Shown here in pieces: positions 12,859 to 24,619 of a stretch of 64,000 nucleotides of DNA (its first letter is position 1; each line of letters begins with the position of its first letter). The notes below the pieces were generated by a model. It saw only the letters and a program-made list of their open reading frames with translations. It did not search any database and was not told where the DNA came from. The DNA is from Ilyonectria destructans (lineage: Eukaryota > Ascomycota > Sordariomycetes > Hypocreales > Nectriaceae), in contig JAHEWK010000005.1 of the NCBI GenBank assembly GCA_020740775.1, positions 3,162,001 to 3,226,000 on the forward strand. The letters run 5' to 3'. Both the position numbers and the translations under genes were made by a program.

Positions 12859-13974
12859 ATGCATAGCACCGCTCCCCCGCAAAAGCCTCCCGCAGATCAA
12901 CGGGCTGCCATTCTTTTAAATGTCAGTGGACGGACTTGTACGCAATTAGCTCCTCAACTAATAACATCGCAGGAAGGCCCCGATTTTTCGTTTGAGATAC
13001 AAGCTCAAGACCGCCCAACTCTTGGCCCCCACGATGTCCTTGTCGAGATTGAACTGACCGGCATCTGCGGTACCGATCTTGGACTCGCGGGCGGATATTT
13101 GGGCAAACCGAACTCCATCATCGGCCACGAAGGCGTCGGCCGGGTCACCGCTGTTGGCTCAGCTGACTGCAGCGTAGCAATCGGCCAGCGCGTCGGCGTT
13201 GGCTGGCTCCGCGACTCCTGCGGGTCATGCCGGCCTTGCATGCTTGGTGGCGAGACGCGCTGCCAGTTGGAGATGTTCAGTGGACGACAAGTTCCGGGCA
13301 CATTGGCGACGCTGACAGTCGTGCCGGAGCGATACGTCACTCCCTTGCCAGAAGATCTCTCCGCAGAGCTGCTGGCGCCCATCATGTGCGCGGGAGTGAC
13401 CGCATATAAAGCATTAAAGTGCAGCGAGTCAGTCCCCGGCTCGTGGGTGGCCGTCTCTGGGGCCGCAGGAGGCGTCGGGGCGCTGGCTGTCCAATACGCC
13501 AAGGCGATGGGCTTCCGGCCGATTGCAATTGATGGGGGCGAGGGCCAAAGACAGAAATGCATCGACGCAGGAGCAGAGATTTATCTCGACTATGGAAAGG
13601 AGAGTGATCTCAAAGCAGCTGTCATGCGAGAGACTGGTGGAATGCTCTGCTCTTCTGCCATTGTATGCGCTGGCTCTGCACCCGCTTACCAGGCTGCCCT
13701 CCCCTGCGTCGACTATTTCGGGACCCTGGTAAGCGTCGGAATCCCACCTCCAACTACCAAGGTCGCTTTCCACCCCTTGCAGTTGATCGGTTCCGGCGTC
13801 AAGATTATCGGCTCTATGGTGGGCAGTCGTGCCGACATTCAGGAGGCTGTGGAATTCGTTCGTCGCGGGCTTGTGACCCCGAAGACGGTCAACATTGGCC
13901 TTGAAGAGTTGAACCAGCACATCAAGAAGATCAATGAAATAGATGGGAAGCTTGTTGTGCACTTAAGGCGCTGA
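12859..13974 (+). CDS. Zinc-dependent alcohol dehydrogenase (MDR superfamily)
   Basis: The frame is open for 371 residues, but a 51-bp intron is likely at 12922-12972 (GTCAGT donor, CTAAT branch, CAG acceptor). Its removal joins ILLN to EGPDFSFEI, the usual spacing of this family, and gives 354 residues. Visible features are the catalytic zinc region GICGTDL and GHEGVG, the structural-zinc cysteines in CGSCRPC plus a further cysteine in GGETRC, and the cofactor motif SGAAGGVGALA. It should oxidise or reduce alcohols and aldehydes with NAD(P) in the cytosol. Because the intron length is a multiple of three and has no stop, retained transcripts would also be translatable. It shares its promoter with the aromatic alcohol oxidase. 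Confidence 0.9.
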   Translation: MHSTAPPQKPPADQRAAILLNVSGRTCTQLAPQLITSQEGPDFSFEIQAQDRPTLGPHDVLVEIELTGICGTDLGLAGGYLGKPNSIIGHEGVGRVTAVGSADCSVAIGQRVGVGWLRDSCGSCRPCMLGGETRCQLEMFSGRQVPGTLATLTVVPERYVTPLPEDLSAELLAPIMCAGVTAYKALKCSESVPGSWVAVSGAAGGVGALAVQYAKAMGFRPIAIDGGEGQRQKCIDAGAEIYLDYGKESDLKAAVMRETGGMLCSSAIVCAGSAPAYQAALPCVDYFGTLVSVGIPPPTTKVAFHPLQLIGSGVKIIGSMVGSRADIQEAVEFVRRGLVTPKTVNIGLEELNQHIKKINEIDGKLVVHLRR

Positions 13975-14837
13975 ACTGGGGTGGCCGACCCGGGTGTCAT
14001 GGAGGCAAAGACACACACTGGTGTTCGATGGAACCGTCGTTCACGATGAGCAACTTCTTGTATTTACAACAAACAGCTTTATCTATATATAACATCTACA
14101 ATTTTAAATTTCCTGTTTATCAGAGCACATACCTACGTGTATAATCAATAATAAGTTGGAGATCCACCAGATGGAGCTGCGTCACTCTCTTCTATCCTTA
14201 CCCCGGATTATTAGCCGCTAGAGAAGCACATGAGTAGCTTATTATGACGGAGATCATTGCCGGTGGCATCCAGAGTACATCGCCGCGAGTCACCCATTTC
14301 TTGCGTGCACACTGCTTTCAGAGAGGGAGTACCCCTCTTCTGAAATCTCACCATGTGTTCTAAAGCGATTGTCCTCACCTACAATGAATGGAAGGATTGC
14401 TTTCCATCTCAATGGCCAAGGTCTAGGGTAGGCGGCCGTTGTTTACTGGATGACCTTCATATTATGTACAGCGCATTATAATACATACCAGGCATTATTC
14501 TGATAGAGTCATTCAATATAGACGACTGGGTATGGAAGAAGTTCAAATTTACCATAGAGAGCACATGTTGTGTCCAACCAAAAGTTCAGAAAGGCCCTGC
14601 TCATCGACAAAACAAGGCTGTGCCGCATCCTTCTGACAACATTTCGGAATAATTTCTATTCCGGCCAGTCTATCTTTCATCAAGACGCTAATCCAAAAAT
14701 GGACGCACAGCCCAAAGTTCAGCATATTACACCTCCAGGCTGCAAGACGACTCAGCCTCATCACTCGAACATCATCCAGTTTCGTCTCCATGTGGCCCCA
14801 GAATCTCGTACAAATCACATCCTATTTGTAGTGAGAG
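13975..14837. other. Intergenic, upstream of the NACHT gene
   Basis: AT-rich near 14060-14160. Short overlapping frames on both strands (for example 14570-14881 plus) have no recognisable domain. The end of this stretch is the promoter of the NACHT gene starting at 14838. Confidence 0.45.
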
Positions 14838-17800
14838 ATGCAAAACCGCCTTCCAGATACCGGGATTTCCGTCGTCTATGAGCCTGAGAACTGCTCCCCA
14901 ATCGTGGAGTGCGTGTTTACTCTCTCTCTGCATCCCGTAATCCTGAGCTCATAGAGGATACAAACTGACCGTGGCGATACAGCATCATCATCGTCCATGG
15001 CTTACAAGGTCATCCATACAAAACATGGACTCGCTCCATAGAATCCCCCGAGACTGTCGAGCCGTCGGCAACCTCCCAGTCAGCAGGCAACAAAGAATCA
15101 CAGAGAAGCACCTTCCGCCGCGCCGCTGCCCGTGTTCATGAGAAATTATCAAAGGTTATGCCAAAAGTTGAAGCAAAAGTGAGCCATGCTAATCTTCCAA
15201 AGAACAAAAGTGCCAAATTCACATCTGTATTCTGGCCAGCCGATCTACTTCCTGAAGATTGTCCAAATTCGCGCATTCTCATGTTTGGGTACGATAGCAA
15301 GATCACCAAGTACAGGGCTGGTGTGGTAAACGAAAATAGCGTTCTCTCACACGGCAAAGACCTTCTATTTTCGCTAGTCAGGATAAGAACTCTTGATTGT
15401 CCATTGATATGCCTAGCTCACAGCCTCGGTGGTATTATTATCAAGGAAGTAAGTCAGGCCCCTACACACAGTTTTGGCTCTTGTTAATCGTGTGATTTAG
15501 ATGCTCGCAAGATCTTCTTCATCAACATTCAGAGAGCACAGAAATGTTGTTAAGTCTACTGCAGCAGTAATATTTCTTGGCACGCCTCACCGAGGCAGCC
15601 TCGATATCGCGGCAATCGGTGAGGTGGTTCGATCGGTGGTCAGTACCTTGGGTATGAAGACAACACCAGCTATCCTCGACGCTCTGGGCTTGAAGACTAC
15701 GGATCTAGAACGAGCCCAAGAAGAGTTCTCCAGGCTATGGCAGAAATATGACTTTCGAGTCAAGACGTTCCAGGAAGGTCTGAACTTGGCCAAGCTTGGG
15801 AAGAAAGTGGTTCCCCATTATTCCTCCTTGATTGGAGACTACCGTGAATACGCCGAGACTCTTCAAGCTAATCATATGGAAATGTGTCGGTATTCTGGGA
15901 TTGACGATGAAAACTATCGCAAAGTAGCTGGAGAGTTGCATTCGATATACGACGCCATTGCGAGGCTGAAAATGCGGAAGCCCCATCAACCTCAGGGAAC
16001 ACGACGTCGTGGGTTAGTATTGAGTACTGGGTCATCAGCGAAGCTAGCCACAGCAACCAACGGCAGTCAAGGGAACCAGACGTACCTCCAATCTCTATGG
16101 TTTCCAGCCATCAATACTCGTCTCCAGAGCTTAGAAGGGCCGGCTGCACAAACATGTCATTGGCTGTTCAAGCATGACTTGTATCAAGATTGGTTCCATG
16201 GTCGGAATAAAGAGAAACACCAGGGCCTCATTTGGCTGAAAGGGAAGCCGGGCGCAGGAAAGTCCACATTGATGAGGGAGGCGTTCTGTCGAGCTGCACT
16301 AGGACAAGCCAAGTCTGATTACCAGGTTGCTTCTTTCTTCTTTAGCGCCAAAGGAGATGTCCTGGAGCACTCACCCCTTGGTCTTTACCGATCCTTGCTA
16401 TATCAGCTTCTACCCGGGGATAGTGAGTCTCTACGGCAATTCCACGAGATCTCGGATGCAAAAAGATTGAGTGGAGGCACAGGGGCAAAGAGTGTCTCCT
16501 GGAATGACTTTGAGCTCAAAGAGTTCTTCGAGTCTATGTTTACTAAGTGGACAAAGACCAGGACGCTCATTTTCGTTGATGGTCTTGACGAATGTGATTC
16601 GTTCAGCATACGAGACATGGCCTTCTTTTTCCGGAGAATCACAAAGTCAGCTCATGACGCAGAAGTTGACCTAAACATTTTCCTGTCTAGTCGACATTTC
16701 CCCAATATAACTGTGAGCGACTGTCCGGAAATAATCGTGGAGCATCACAACAGCTACGATATTGCAACGTACGTGGAGCAGAGATTCCAACTGGGAATCG
16801 CGAACCAAGAAGAGCAATGGGAACTCTTGAGGGATATCATCCTGAACAAGTCAGCTGGAGTATTTCTGTGGGTAGTCTTGGTGATGGACGACGTGCTTAG
16901 GGACTGGGATGATGGCAAGGATATTGAATACTTGATCAGGCGCGTTGAGAACGTCCCCGGCGCCCTACAAACCTTGTTTGCGGATATTTTCTCCAATCTC
17001 AGTTCGGAAAAAGTGCAGCTCACGGTTCGACTTTTTCAGTGGGCTATCCTGGCAACAAAACCCCTTCGTCTTCACGAATGGCATCACATAATGGCTTTCA
17101 TTGGAGAACCTACGCCATCGTCTCTTGGTGAGTGGCGAAGATCCGACAACTTCACAAGGAACGACGCCCAGCTTGAAAGGCAAATCAGGAGTGTCTCCAG
17201 GGGTTTAGTTGAGGTGACGACGATCAAATCAGATGAGTCTCAAGGCATGGGCATTGAAAAGATGTCTCTTCGCGCTGGAGCCGGATCGCTTAATCTTGAG
17301 TACGGCGATACGAGAATCGTTCAAGTGATACACGAGTCGGTGCGTGACTTCTTTTTGAGAAGCGATGGGTTCTCTATCTTAGACCCAGACCTGAAACCAG
17401 ATCCTATCAGCGAAGGACACCTTTCCATAATGGCGACTTGTCTCGACTACCTGCATATTACCGAGCTAGACGCACTCGTTAACGCAAGGACCCGAGCAGC
17501 TCGGCGAATGCGGAATCCGGGAACAGGAAGTTCCCCGCATGTGGCTAGGAACGACACCATTGATTCTTCTCGATTTAGTGCTCCTACAATGTATCGGGAT
17601 CGTCTACCCGACAACGCCCCAGCACAATATCAAAAGCCAACATTCGAAACAGGGACACCAAATCTCTTTGAGATGCTCAGATCGTCTGACCCAACTCCGG
17701 AAATAGACATCATTAAGTGGATGGCAGATGACATGTCACTTTCTGACGAATCAATTCCTCCAAGTGAGCCCTCGCGCCATCCGTCTACGCACTTCTCCGA

Positions 17801-18368
17801 TGCAAGGCGGTCGCAAATCTTGGAAACCCATCCCGCGCTACTTTCGTACGCTACCTTTAGCATGTTTAGGCACGCTCGACGGGTGAATGTTGATAAGGTT
17901 GACCCGAGCTCTGTCGTCAAGCGTCTCCGAGACTGGGGGACGTGGGCTCGCTGGATAGCACTGAGAGAGGACGTGGCCGAAGATACTACACCCTTTGAGT
18001 ACGTCCGCTATCTGCGGATAGATTCATGGCTTCCCTATCTCACATCAGAACTTACTGGCACATTCATACCAATGCTTTCTGAGTCACTCAGTTCTGACGA
18101 AGAGGCCCCTATTCCCCATCCAAATTTTAGGGTCCCGGTTGATCAACAACATACCAATGTTCCCAAGGGCGACGACCCGCTCAATCGGGGTTTGGATCAA
18201 CCCTTGAATTCCGTGGAGACATCCGGACGACGACGATACATGACTGCTCTTATCTCCCGAGGACATTCGCGCGCAGAAAATTCTCCTCTCCCTGGTTCTA
18301 AACCGCGCAGGGGACCAGGAAGTGTCGCAAGTTTCGGTTCTGCGAGTAGTCATGATGGACACGAGTAG
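14838..18368 (+). CDS. STAND protein: SesB-like alpha/beta hydrolase fused to NACHT NTPase
   Basis: Three exons (14838-14908, 14983-15448, 15501-18368) give 1134 residues. The N-terminal part reads VDIIIVHGLQGHPYKTW, then the nucleophile elbow AHSLGG (Ser near residue 171) and FLGTPHRGS, the signature of the SesB-type lipase/esterase-like effector domain of fungal NLR-like proteins. The NACHT module follows, with Walker A GKPGAGKST near residue 427, Walker B LIFVDGLDECD near 535, and a winged-helix-type region to about 850. The last 280 residues hold no recognisable WD40, ankyrin or TPR repeats; they end in a serine/arginine-rich tail. Known relatives act in non-self recognition and programmed cell death; a function for this one is inference. 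Confidence 0.9.
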
Positions 18369-18419
18369 TTGAAACCAAGCCATCTTCGGGTTTACATCTC
18401 TTTTTCTGCATCAGTATAA

Positions 18420-19511
18420 CTATTTGTTGAGTGTACAGTATGGCTTTAGAAATAGAAATTTGTCACTCGCCACCCTGCTAACCTTCCAATGTTTTGAATC
18501 CTGAATATGTGCTTTGAAAATGGGATTCAGCATCAACAGTTGTCCATCTGGCGACTCGACAAATGCTCCAGAATCGGCATACGGCAATCCCACCGATATT
18601 CCTGCTGCAGTGACTTTCCGGAACTCTTAAAATTGACCCCAATCCATGTTTCTGATAATTTTGTCTCGGATTTCCGGCCATATCACCGTGTCAATCCACG
18701 CTGGGTGCGGTACAGTCCGCTGTAGATGGGTGAGTTTTATGAAGTCGGGGATTTTATCGTAGCTCTCCTTGGTTCGACATACGAGCCATCTAATGAGATG
18801 TGACAGCACGTACATAAAGGCGATGCGCTCGACGACAGAGTTGACGGGAGAGCGCCACACCTGGGCGGCGATTACTCTGGATAGTGGCCCTGGCGTTGTC
18901 GCTTGCTCGCTGTCACTTGAGTGGTTGAGGAGGATGAGATGCTGAGGAAAGCGACTCGTTCAGTTCGCTGTGTTGGCGACCGCATCGGACAATGTGATTA
19001 TTCAATGCTGTTCTGGTTTGTAGGATAACTTCATCGAGTGTTGTTGCTGGCACGTTTAGAGGAGGCACTTTCCGACCAGGGCGGTTTTCATCGGTTGTCG
19101 AATTCCATTGCAAAGTGGGTTTAGTGTCCCCCAAGACCTCTGAGATGAGATCCTCGGAGGTTGGATTGAGAGCGAGGAAGTTTGCAGGAAGACCCAGGTC
19201 TAAGAATCTAAATTCTTGGCCGGAATTTTATACACCGACGGTAATACCAGTGCCAAAGTCGGAGGGCTTGTCTCCGCGACATGGTCGGGGCATTGTTGAT
19301 AGTGGAGCAACTGGGACTTTGCTTCCTCGAGTCGACGCGTCAAGTCGGTGATCATGCCTTCGAGAGATTTTATGTACGCCTTGTTCTTGGCTCGACAATG
19401 CCGCTTGTTGGCGCGGTCGAGGGCACGCTTCTTGTCCACCTGCTCGGCAGTCAGACTAGAGACGCGCCAGCTAATATTGGTAGCGCTGCTTGAACCGACC
19501 CGGGTGTTCAT
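18420..19511 (-). pseudogene. bZIP transcription factor with DUF3425-type domain, internal stop
   Basis: The first exon (from 19511) encodes a basic region of the Yap/DUF3425 kind, DKKRALDRANKRHCRAKNK, followed by a leucine zipper-like stretch. After an intron near 19150-19235 the middle part resumes (LGLPANFLALNP before the second exon's main frame), and a second intron near 18937-18985 leads to HLILLN and then the DUF3425 block with SHLIRWL and PHPAWIDTVIWPE. A TAA at 18629-18627 interrupts the frame, yet the same frame continues with AGISVGLPYADSGAFVESPD, typical of the domain, to a TAG at 18422-18420. So the C-terminal 70 residues are cut off. It may be a recent pseudogene, a truncated but active factor, or a sequencing error. 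Confidence 0.7.
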
Positions 19512-21610
19512 TTTGGCTGCTGAAGAATCTCAATTGAACGTGTCATTTTAGCCAGGATCTTTTGGGGCCATCAGGGGTCCTTGAAGGACACGGAATCTGC
19601 CCCGGGATTACGTTTTCCGGCTTTCCCTTATTCTGCGAGCGGCGCCAGGACAAGCTAAAAACTGGGGTAAGGTGGTGTTGAATACATTCTCATGTTAGCG
19701 GCACATGGATGGGACTACCCACTGACCTGACACTGGATTGGGTCGCGCCATCAGTGCATTGGAGCTGCCTCTGATATTGTCACAGAACCCCTCGAAAACG
19801 AGCTGAAGCTTCGGCCCAGGGACATATGAACAAGGAGATACATTGGTCGGCAGACCAGATGCCGGGGACCTTTGGTAACGCTTAATGGCTAAGCCAAGAG
19901 GTATTTCTAACTTGCCAGGTCTCCTCTTGACGCAAGACGGGCATGGCGCATCCACCTCGTAAGAATATCTACTCGACACCTGTGCTATGACAGTGAGATC
20001 GGCTGTAGGCGGCTTGTTTTGTTTTTTTTGACACAATACCTAGATCATCCGTGATGAGGCCTCCCACTAACGTGACGCTTTTTTGCCAATTTCAGTAGGT
20101 TTAACGCGGATCGCTCGTAGTCTGATAAGGTTTTCTACTCGAAATGACGTGTACGTTTATTAGGAGATGGTGCAGCCAAGTCAGCGATATTGTGGTAGTC
20201 ATGACTGGTTTAGGCAAGATGCTCGCGGGGGGATGTGGATCATCACGAGATGGGTTCCGTTTATGCATATGACCCCAGCAGAGGTAATAGCGGTCTCATA
20301 TTGAGGTACAGCGGTCTGAAATGAGGTATAGCGGCCTGATAATGAGATAGCGGCCTGACAATGAGTTCTGGCTTCAACTTGACGGTTTCTGGTCCTAGCT
20401 AGAGGCTGAAGTCTAGCTACGGGAACTTGAGCTAATGCACACTCGCTCAGCTGACACTCTAAAGGGTGCCAGCTCGAATCATTTACTCGGCAGGCCGGCT
20501 CGCTCTGCGCAGATTGCCTAGAGCCCTACTGCGATTTAATACCTCAAAGTTCAGTACCATAAATCGAGGCAAGATGCCACGGCCAATGATATCTGATCGG
20601 ATCGCTCTCCACTGTCCCTGCAAGTTACTGCACAAATGGTCTCATAATAGCGTAGAAAATCACACGCTGCCTGCAAGACGCCAGAAGGAGAGTTGATCAT
20701 CTCTAGCTGCGCATAGTGGCTTGCTTGTCTCAGTTTCCATGTCTGTGGGTTGATTGGCTGAGAGGTTGTTTGCCCTTTCCCCTCTCCCCTCTCCCTTTTT
20801 GCTTTTCATTCTAGTCATCTCTCAATTTTCTTCTCAGGTCAAATTGGAATGGCTTAAGGATTCTAGCTGTCTTTCTAATACGGTTATAAGCTAACATAAA
20901 AAAAGGAAGTGAGACACGATGCTTTTAATTCTGCCTTTGCCAGTACTATAACGTCCATGTGTTCTTGCCTTAGCATGCTGGATGTGATTTGTGTTCCGCT
21001 ATCCAGCTCGAAGAGATAAGCGCAATGATGATCAGAGCCCCGAATTCCTGAGCGATGCAAAGTCTCACGCTAATGCAGACCGGGTCATTACGGACTGGCC
21101 TCACTTTCTGGTTGTTTGTACATAGTACATAGCAAACTGGACATACTGGCATGTGACTCATAATCCAGTTGGTAATCAATTGTTCTAAATAGCAACCTGT
21201 AATCTAAGATACTACCTCGCTACCTGTAAGAGGAATTCCCTACATGAGGTGTACTGAGGGCCAATCGGCGCAGTGACTTGCCCGCCTACGGCGTGATCAT
21301 CTTGCATAGTCCTGCGAGGCAAGGGGAAGCGGGGGAGCGGGGGAAGCGGCTGTGAGCTGGCCTAGTTTCCAATTGGCTAATACGTGAGTGACGTGGCGAA
21401 AACCTGCTTTTCCATACGGCTATCCGATAATAGCCATAAACTATTGCTGCTTTATCTCGGAGCCTTAGTTTCCTGGTTGAATTATATAGTCGTATATATT
21501 TCTCCCTTCTCCGGTACCTTGAAACTTAATCTAGCACACTATTGAAAATCTACCGACCTAGAAACACAACATCTATCTTATTCCATCCTTCCAATAGCAC
21601 AAGTTTAAGG
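19512..21610. other. Long intergenic stretch upstream of the P450, one short tandem repeat
   Basis: No protein family was recognised. A 113-codon minus-strand frame (19695-20036) has four cysteines in two CPSC/C-type pairs but no known domain. A four-unit repeat lies at 20281-20362. A pyrimidine-rich tract lies at 20770-20818. The last few hundred bases are the promoter of the P450 starting at 21611. Confidence 0.45.
20281..20362. repeat. Four imperfect tandem units of 19-22 bp
   Basis: Units run 20281-20302, 20303-20322, 20323-20343 and 20344-20362, with approximate consensus GAGGTATAGCGGYCTGAWAAT. They differ by substitutions and one- to three-base length changes, so the array is old. No gene overlaps it. 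Confidence 0.7.
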
Positions 21611-23261
21611 ATGTTGCAAACCATCTTTGCTCTTCTGGGGGTTTCCCTATTTTTCCATTATTTCTGGAAGAAGGCCGGCCCCAGTCTGCCGCCTGGGCCG
21701 AAGCCACTCCCTATCGTTGGTAATATCAGAGATATGCCACCCAGAGGAGCACCGGAATACCAGCATTGGCTCAAGTTCAAAGACACCTATGGCCCTATCA
21801 GTTGCGTAACCATATTCGGACAAAGTCTTATCATCATTCACGACCGTGATGCGGCACACGATCTTTTCGAGAAAAGCTCGACGAAAACCTCAGGGCGACC
21901 ACAACTGCACTTCGCCAGTAAACTATGTGGTTACGGAGTGCTTCTGAGCTTTCAGCAATACAACGCCACGTTTCGGCAACATCGCAAGTTGGTTCACCGG
22001 CAACTGGGTACAAAGGCCGTGGCTTCGCGGTTTCACGACATTCAAGATATAGAATCACGTCGATTTCTCTTGCGAATTCTGGATAGCCCTATCAGCTTGA
22101 TGGAACACATAAAGACGTAAGTTGGTCTTGCTCAAAATCGCTGCAATGGACCTGACATTCTAATCGCCTTATAGTGAGGCGAGCGCTATTATTCTACGAA
22201 TAATATACGGCTATTCTATCGCTCCGCACACGGCGGATCCTTTAGTCCTTTTGATTGAGCGCATGATGCATGATGTATCTCTTGCGTTTGTCCCTCTAGC
22301 CTGGCTGGTCGACGCTTTACCAATACTCGAGTATCTCCCGGAAGGTCTTCCAGGAATGTCGTTTCGAAAGGTAGCCCGCAAATGCAACGAGATCACTCAT
22401 ATGGTCATCGAAACTCCTTATGCGTTTGTTCGGCAGCAAATGGCAAATGGAACCCACCGAGTGTCATATGTCTCTTCGCTCGTCGCACAGCATACTGACG
22501 ACAATGGTAAAAACGACAAACTAGACGAGAACAGCGAGAATGCCATCAAGAGAACGGCCGCGGTTATGTACGCCGGGGGTGCTGACACTACTGTGTCATC
22601 CATCAGTAGCTTCATCTTGGCTATGATACTTTTCCCGGGGGTTCAGAAGAAGGCACAAGAGGAGATTGATAACATTATCGGTGTCGACAGGCTGCCTCAG
22701 GTTGAAGATCGAGATAATTTGCCGTATGTAAGTGCTTTGGTGAAGGAAACGCTCCGGTGGCTCCCGGTTGCCCCGCTGGGTGCAGCACATGCGACTGATG
22801 AGGATATCAACTACGGAGAGTTTCACATTCCAAAGGGATCCATCTTGATGCCGGCAATATGGTGGTTCTTGCATGACCCGCAGACCTATTCAGATCCGTC
22901 TTCCTTTGACCCTGATAGGTACCTGCAACCTCGAAATGAGCCAGACCCTGCGAATGAGGCTTTCGGATACGGCCGAAGAATATGCCCAGGCCGGTTCCTA
23001 GCGGACGATAGCCTCTTCATTACCATCTCACGTCTCTTAGCCGCATTTGATATTGAAAAGGCTGTTGACAATTTAGGCAATAAAATTGATCCTAAGATAG
23101 AGGTCACGCCTGGTTTGATTTGCCGTCCACTCGACTTCCCTTACAGCATAAAGCCGAGGAGTGCGAGGCATGTGGAATTGATCAGATCTATCGAGGTAGA
23201 GCATCCGTGGGAGGAGGGGAGTGATGTCAGTCTCTTAAAGGGCGATTTTACTATGGTGTAG
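21611..23261 (+). CDS. Cytochrome P450 monooxygenase
   Basis: Two exons, 21611-22116 and 22175-23261, give 530 residues. The methionine at 21611 is followed directly by a hydrophobic membrane anchor and the proline-rich hinge LPPGPKPLPIVGN, so it is preferred over upstream starts. The oxygen-activation helix reads AGGADTTVS, the ExxR motif is ETLR, and the heme-binding loop is FGYGRRICPGR. The overall pattern resembles the fungal O-methylsterigmatocystin-oxidoreductase-like clade, a broad group acting on secondary metabolites and xenobiotics; that name should not be read as the substrate. It should sit on the ER membrane with its domain in the cytosol. Neighbouring downstream genes are decayed, so no pathway is suggested. 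Confidence 0.92.
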
Positions 23262-23289
23262 GCTAGCATGTGAATGGGGAGGACAAAAT

Positions 23290-24199
23290 GACAATGTTTC
23301 TAGTTTGGCTTTCAGTGAATGGAGATCTTTTCTGGTTCCTGGCTATGCACCTATCGTACCTTATAGCACCGTCAACCTTGTTCCGGAATTTAGTATGGAC
23401 GAGCCCATGTATGCCCAACGACACATGCACCTCTTCAAAGACTACATCATTCCACGCGACGAGAACTTCAGCCCCGAAGTGCAAGGCGGTATGAGCTGGG
23501 TCAGAGAGTTGCCTCGCCTAAATGAGACGGTGATCGCCTGCAATGGCGAGTTTCAGCGATCGAGGTTGCGCGCGCTTCAATATGTGGATGAGATTGTTGA
23601 AAATGCCGTTAAAGCGCCTGACGAGGTTAGTCAACTAGAAAATACATACATCTTCTACACCACCGACAACGAGTACCATATCAGCCAACACCGAATGCAC
23701 CCCGGTAAGGAGTGCGGCTTCGAAACAGATGTTTATATTCCCCCCAGCTACAATGCACCAGGTCATGCAGCCGGAAACAACATATACAAAGTCATCGCGT
23801 CATTGGAGAGAGCTACAACCTATACTATTCGGTGTGGTGCGCACACTAAGCCGAATTTATGACTTGAGGGTAAGCCAACCCAGTTGCACCTGACTATAAG
23901 TTGTACTGATATTCATCCTAGACTGATCCTGGGGAGATGTGGAATCTCCTTTCTGAAGAGCATTCGCACACCGACTATCGTCTTTCCAATCAGCCATTTT
24001 CTCAGAGTATCCTCGCCTAGACGCTCTTATGATGGTGCTCAAGTCTTGCAAGGGGACCAACTGTGTCGAACTGTGGTGTAAACTGCGTCTAGATGGTGAT
24101 GTATCGACTTTGATTGACAGCCTCCAGCCCAAGTTTGACGTTTTCTACTATCAACAACCAAAGTTTAGCTTTACGGAGTGTAAGATTGCAAATTTTTAG
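23290..24199 (+). pseudogene. C-terminal remnant of an arylsulfatase
   Basis: The frame 23305-23862 carries the central and C-terminal blocks of a type I sulfatase, including APIVPYSTVN, LPRLNETVI, YIFYTTDNEYHISQHRMHPGK. After a frame change the match resumes with DPGEMWNLL at about 23930 and then, past a TAG at about 24029, in another frame with LDALMMVLKSCKGTNCVELW, ending in TECKIANF at 24199. The whole N-terminal half, including the formylglycine CxPxR motif, is missing, and at least two frame breaks are present. The normally conserved TTDNG is TTDNE here. It cannot be an active sulfatase. Confidence 0.8.
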
Positions 24200-24619
24200 A
24201 GTTTGAGGGTCCCATCACCGTCAACCAGTACGGAATGGGTGGAGGGGGTCTGAAGGTGGATGGCCTGCTAAGCTAAGGAGAAATACTGCACCGGAAGAGA
24301 GATATCGTGGACCTTGGAGCGGCTGGACTTGACCAGGAACACATGCAACTCAGCGCAAACTAGTTGAAGAAACCTACATTGATTCTGGCTCAATCCCTTT
24401 GACGTAATTCTCGTTGAGTCATCGATTAAAATTGTCCGCGATCTACGGCATGCCGCCCGGTGACGTTGTTCAGCATCGCTAGCATATTAAGCAACATGTC
24501 GTGGCAGCTAATGTAGACACAGTCACATGGCAAAAAGATCTCGGCTTACTTGGTTGGTTAACTGAGCGATTAAAAACTATCGAAGTAAGCCCAGTGCCTC
24601 GACTCCTTGATCATCGTGT

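Noticed and set aside
13005..13562. 185-codon open frame on the minus strand
   Set aside because: Shadow of the alcohol dehydrogenase, proline- and serine-rich without a known pattern.
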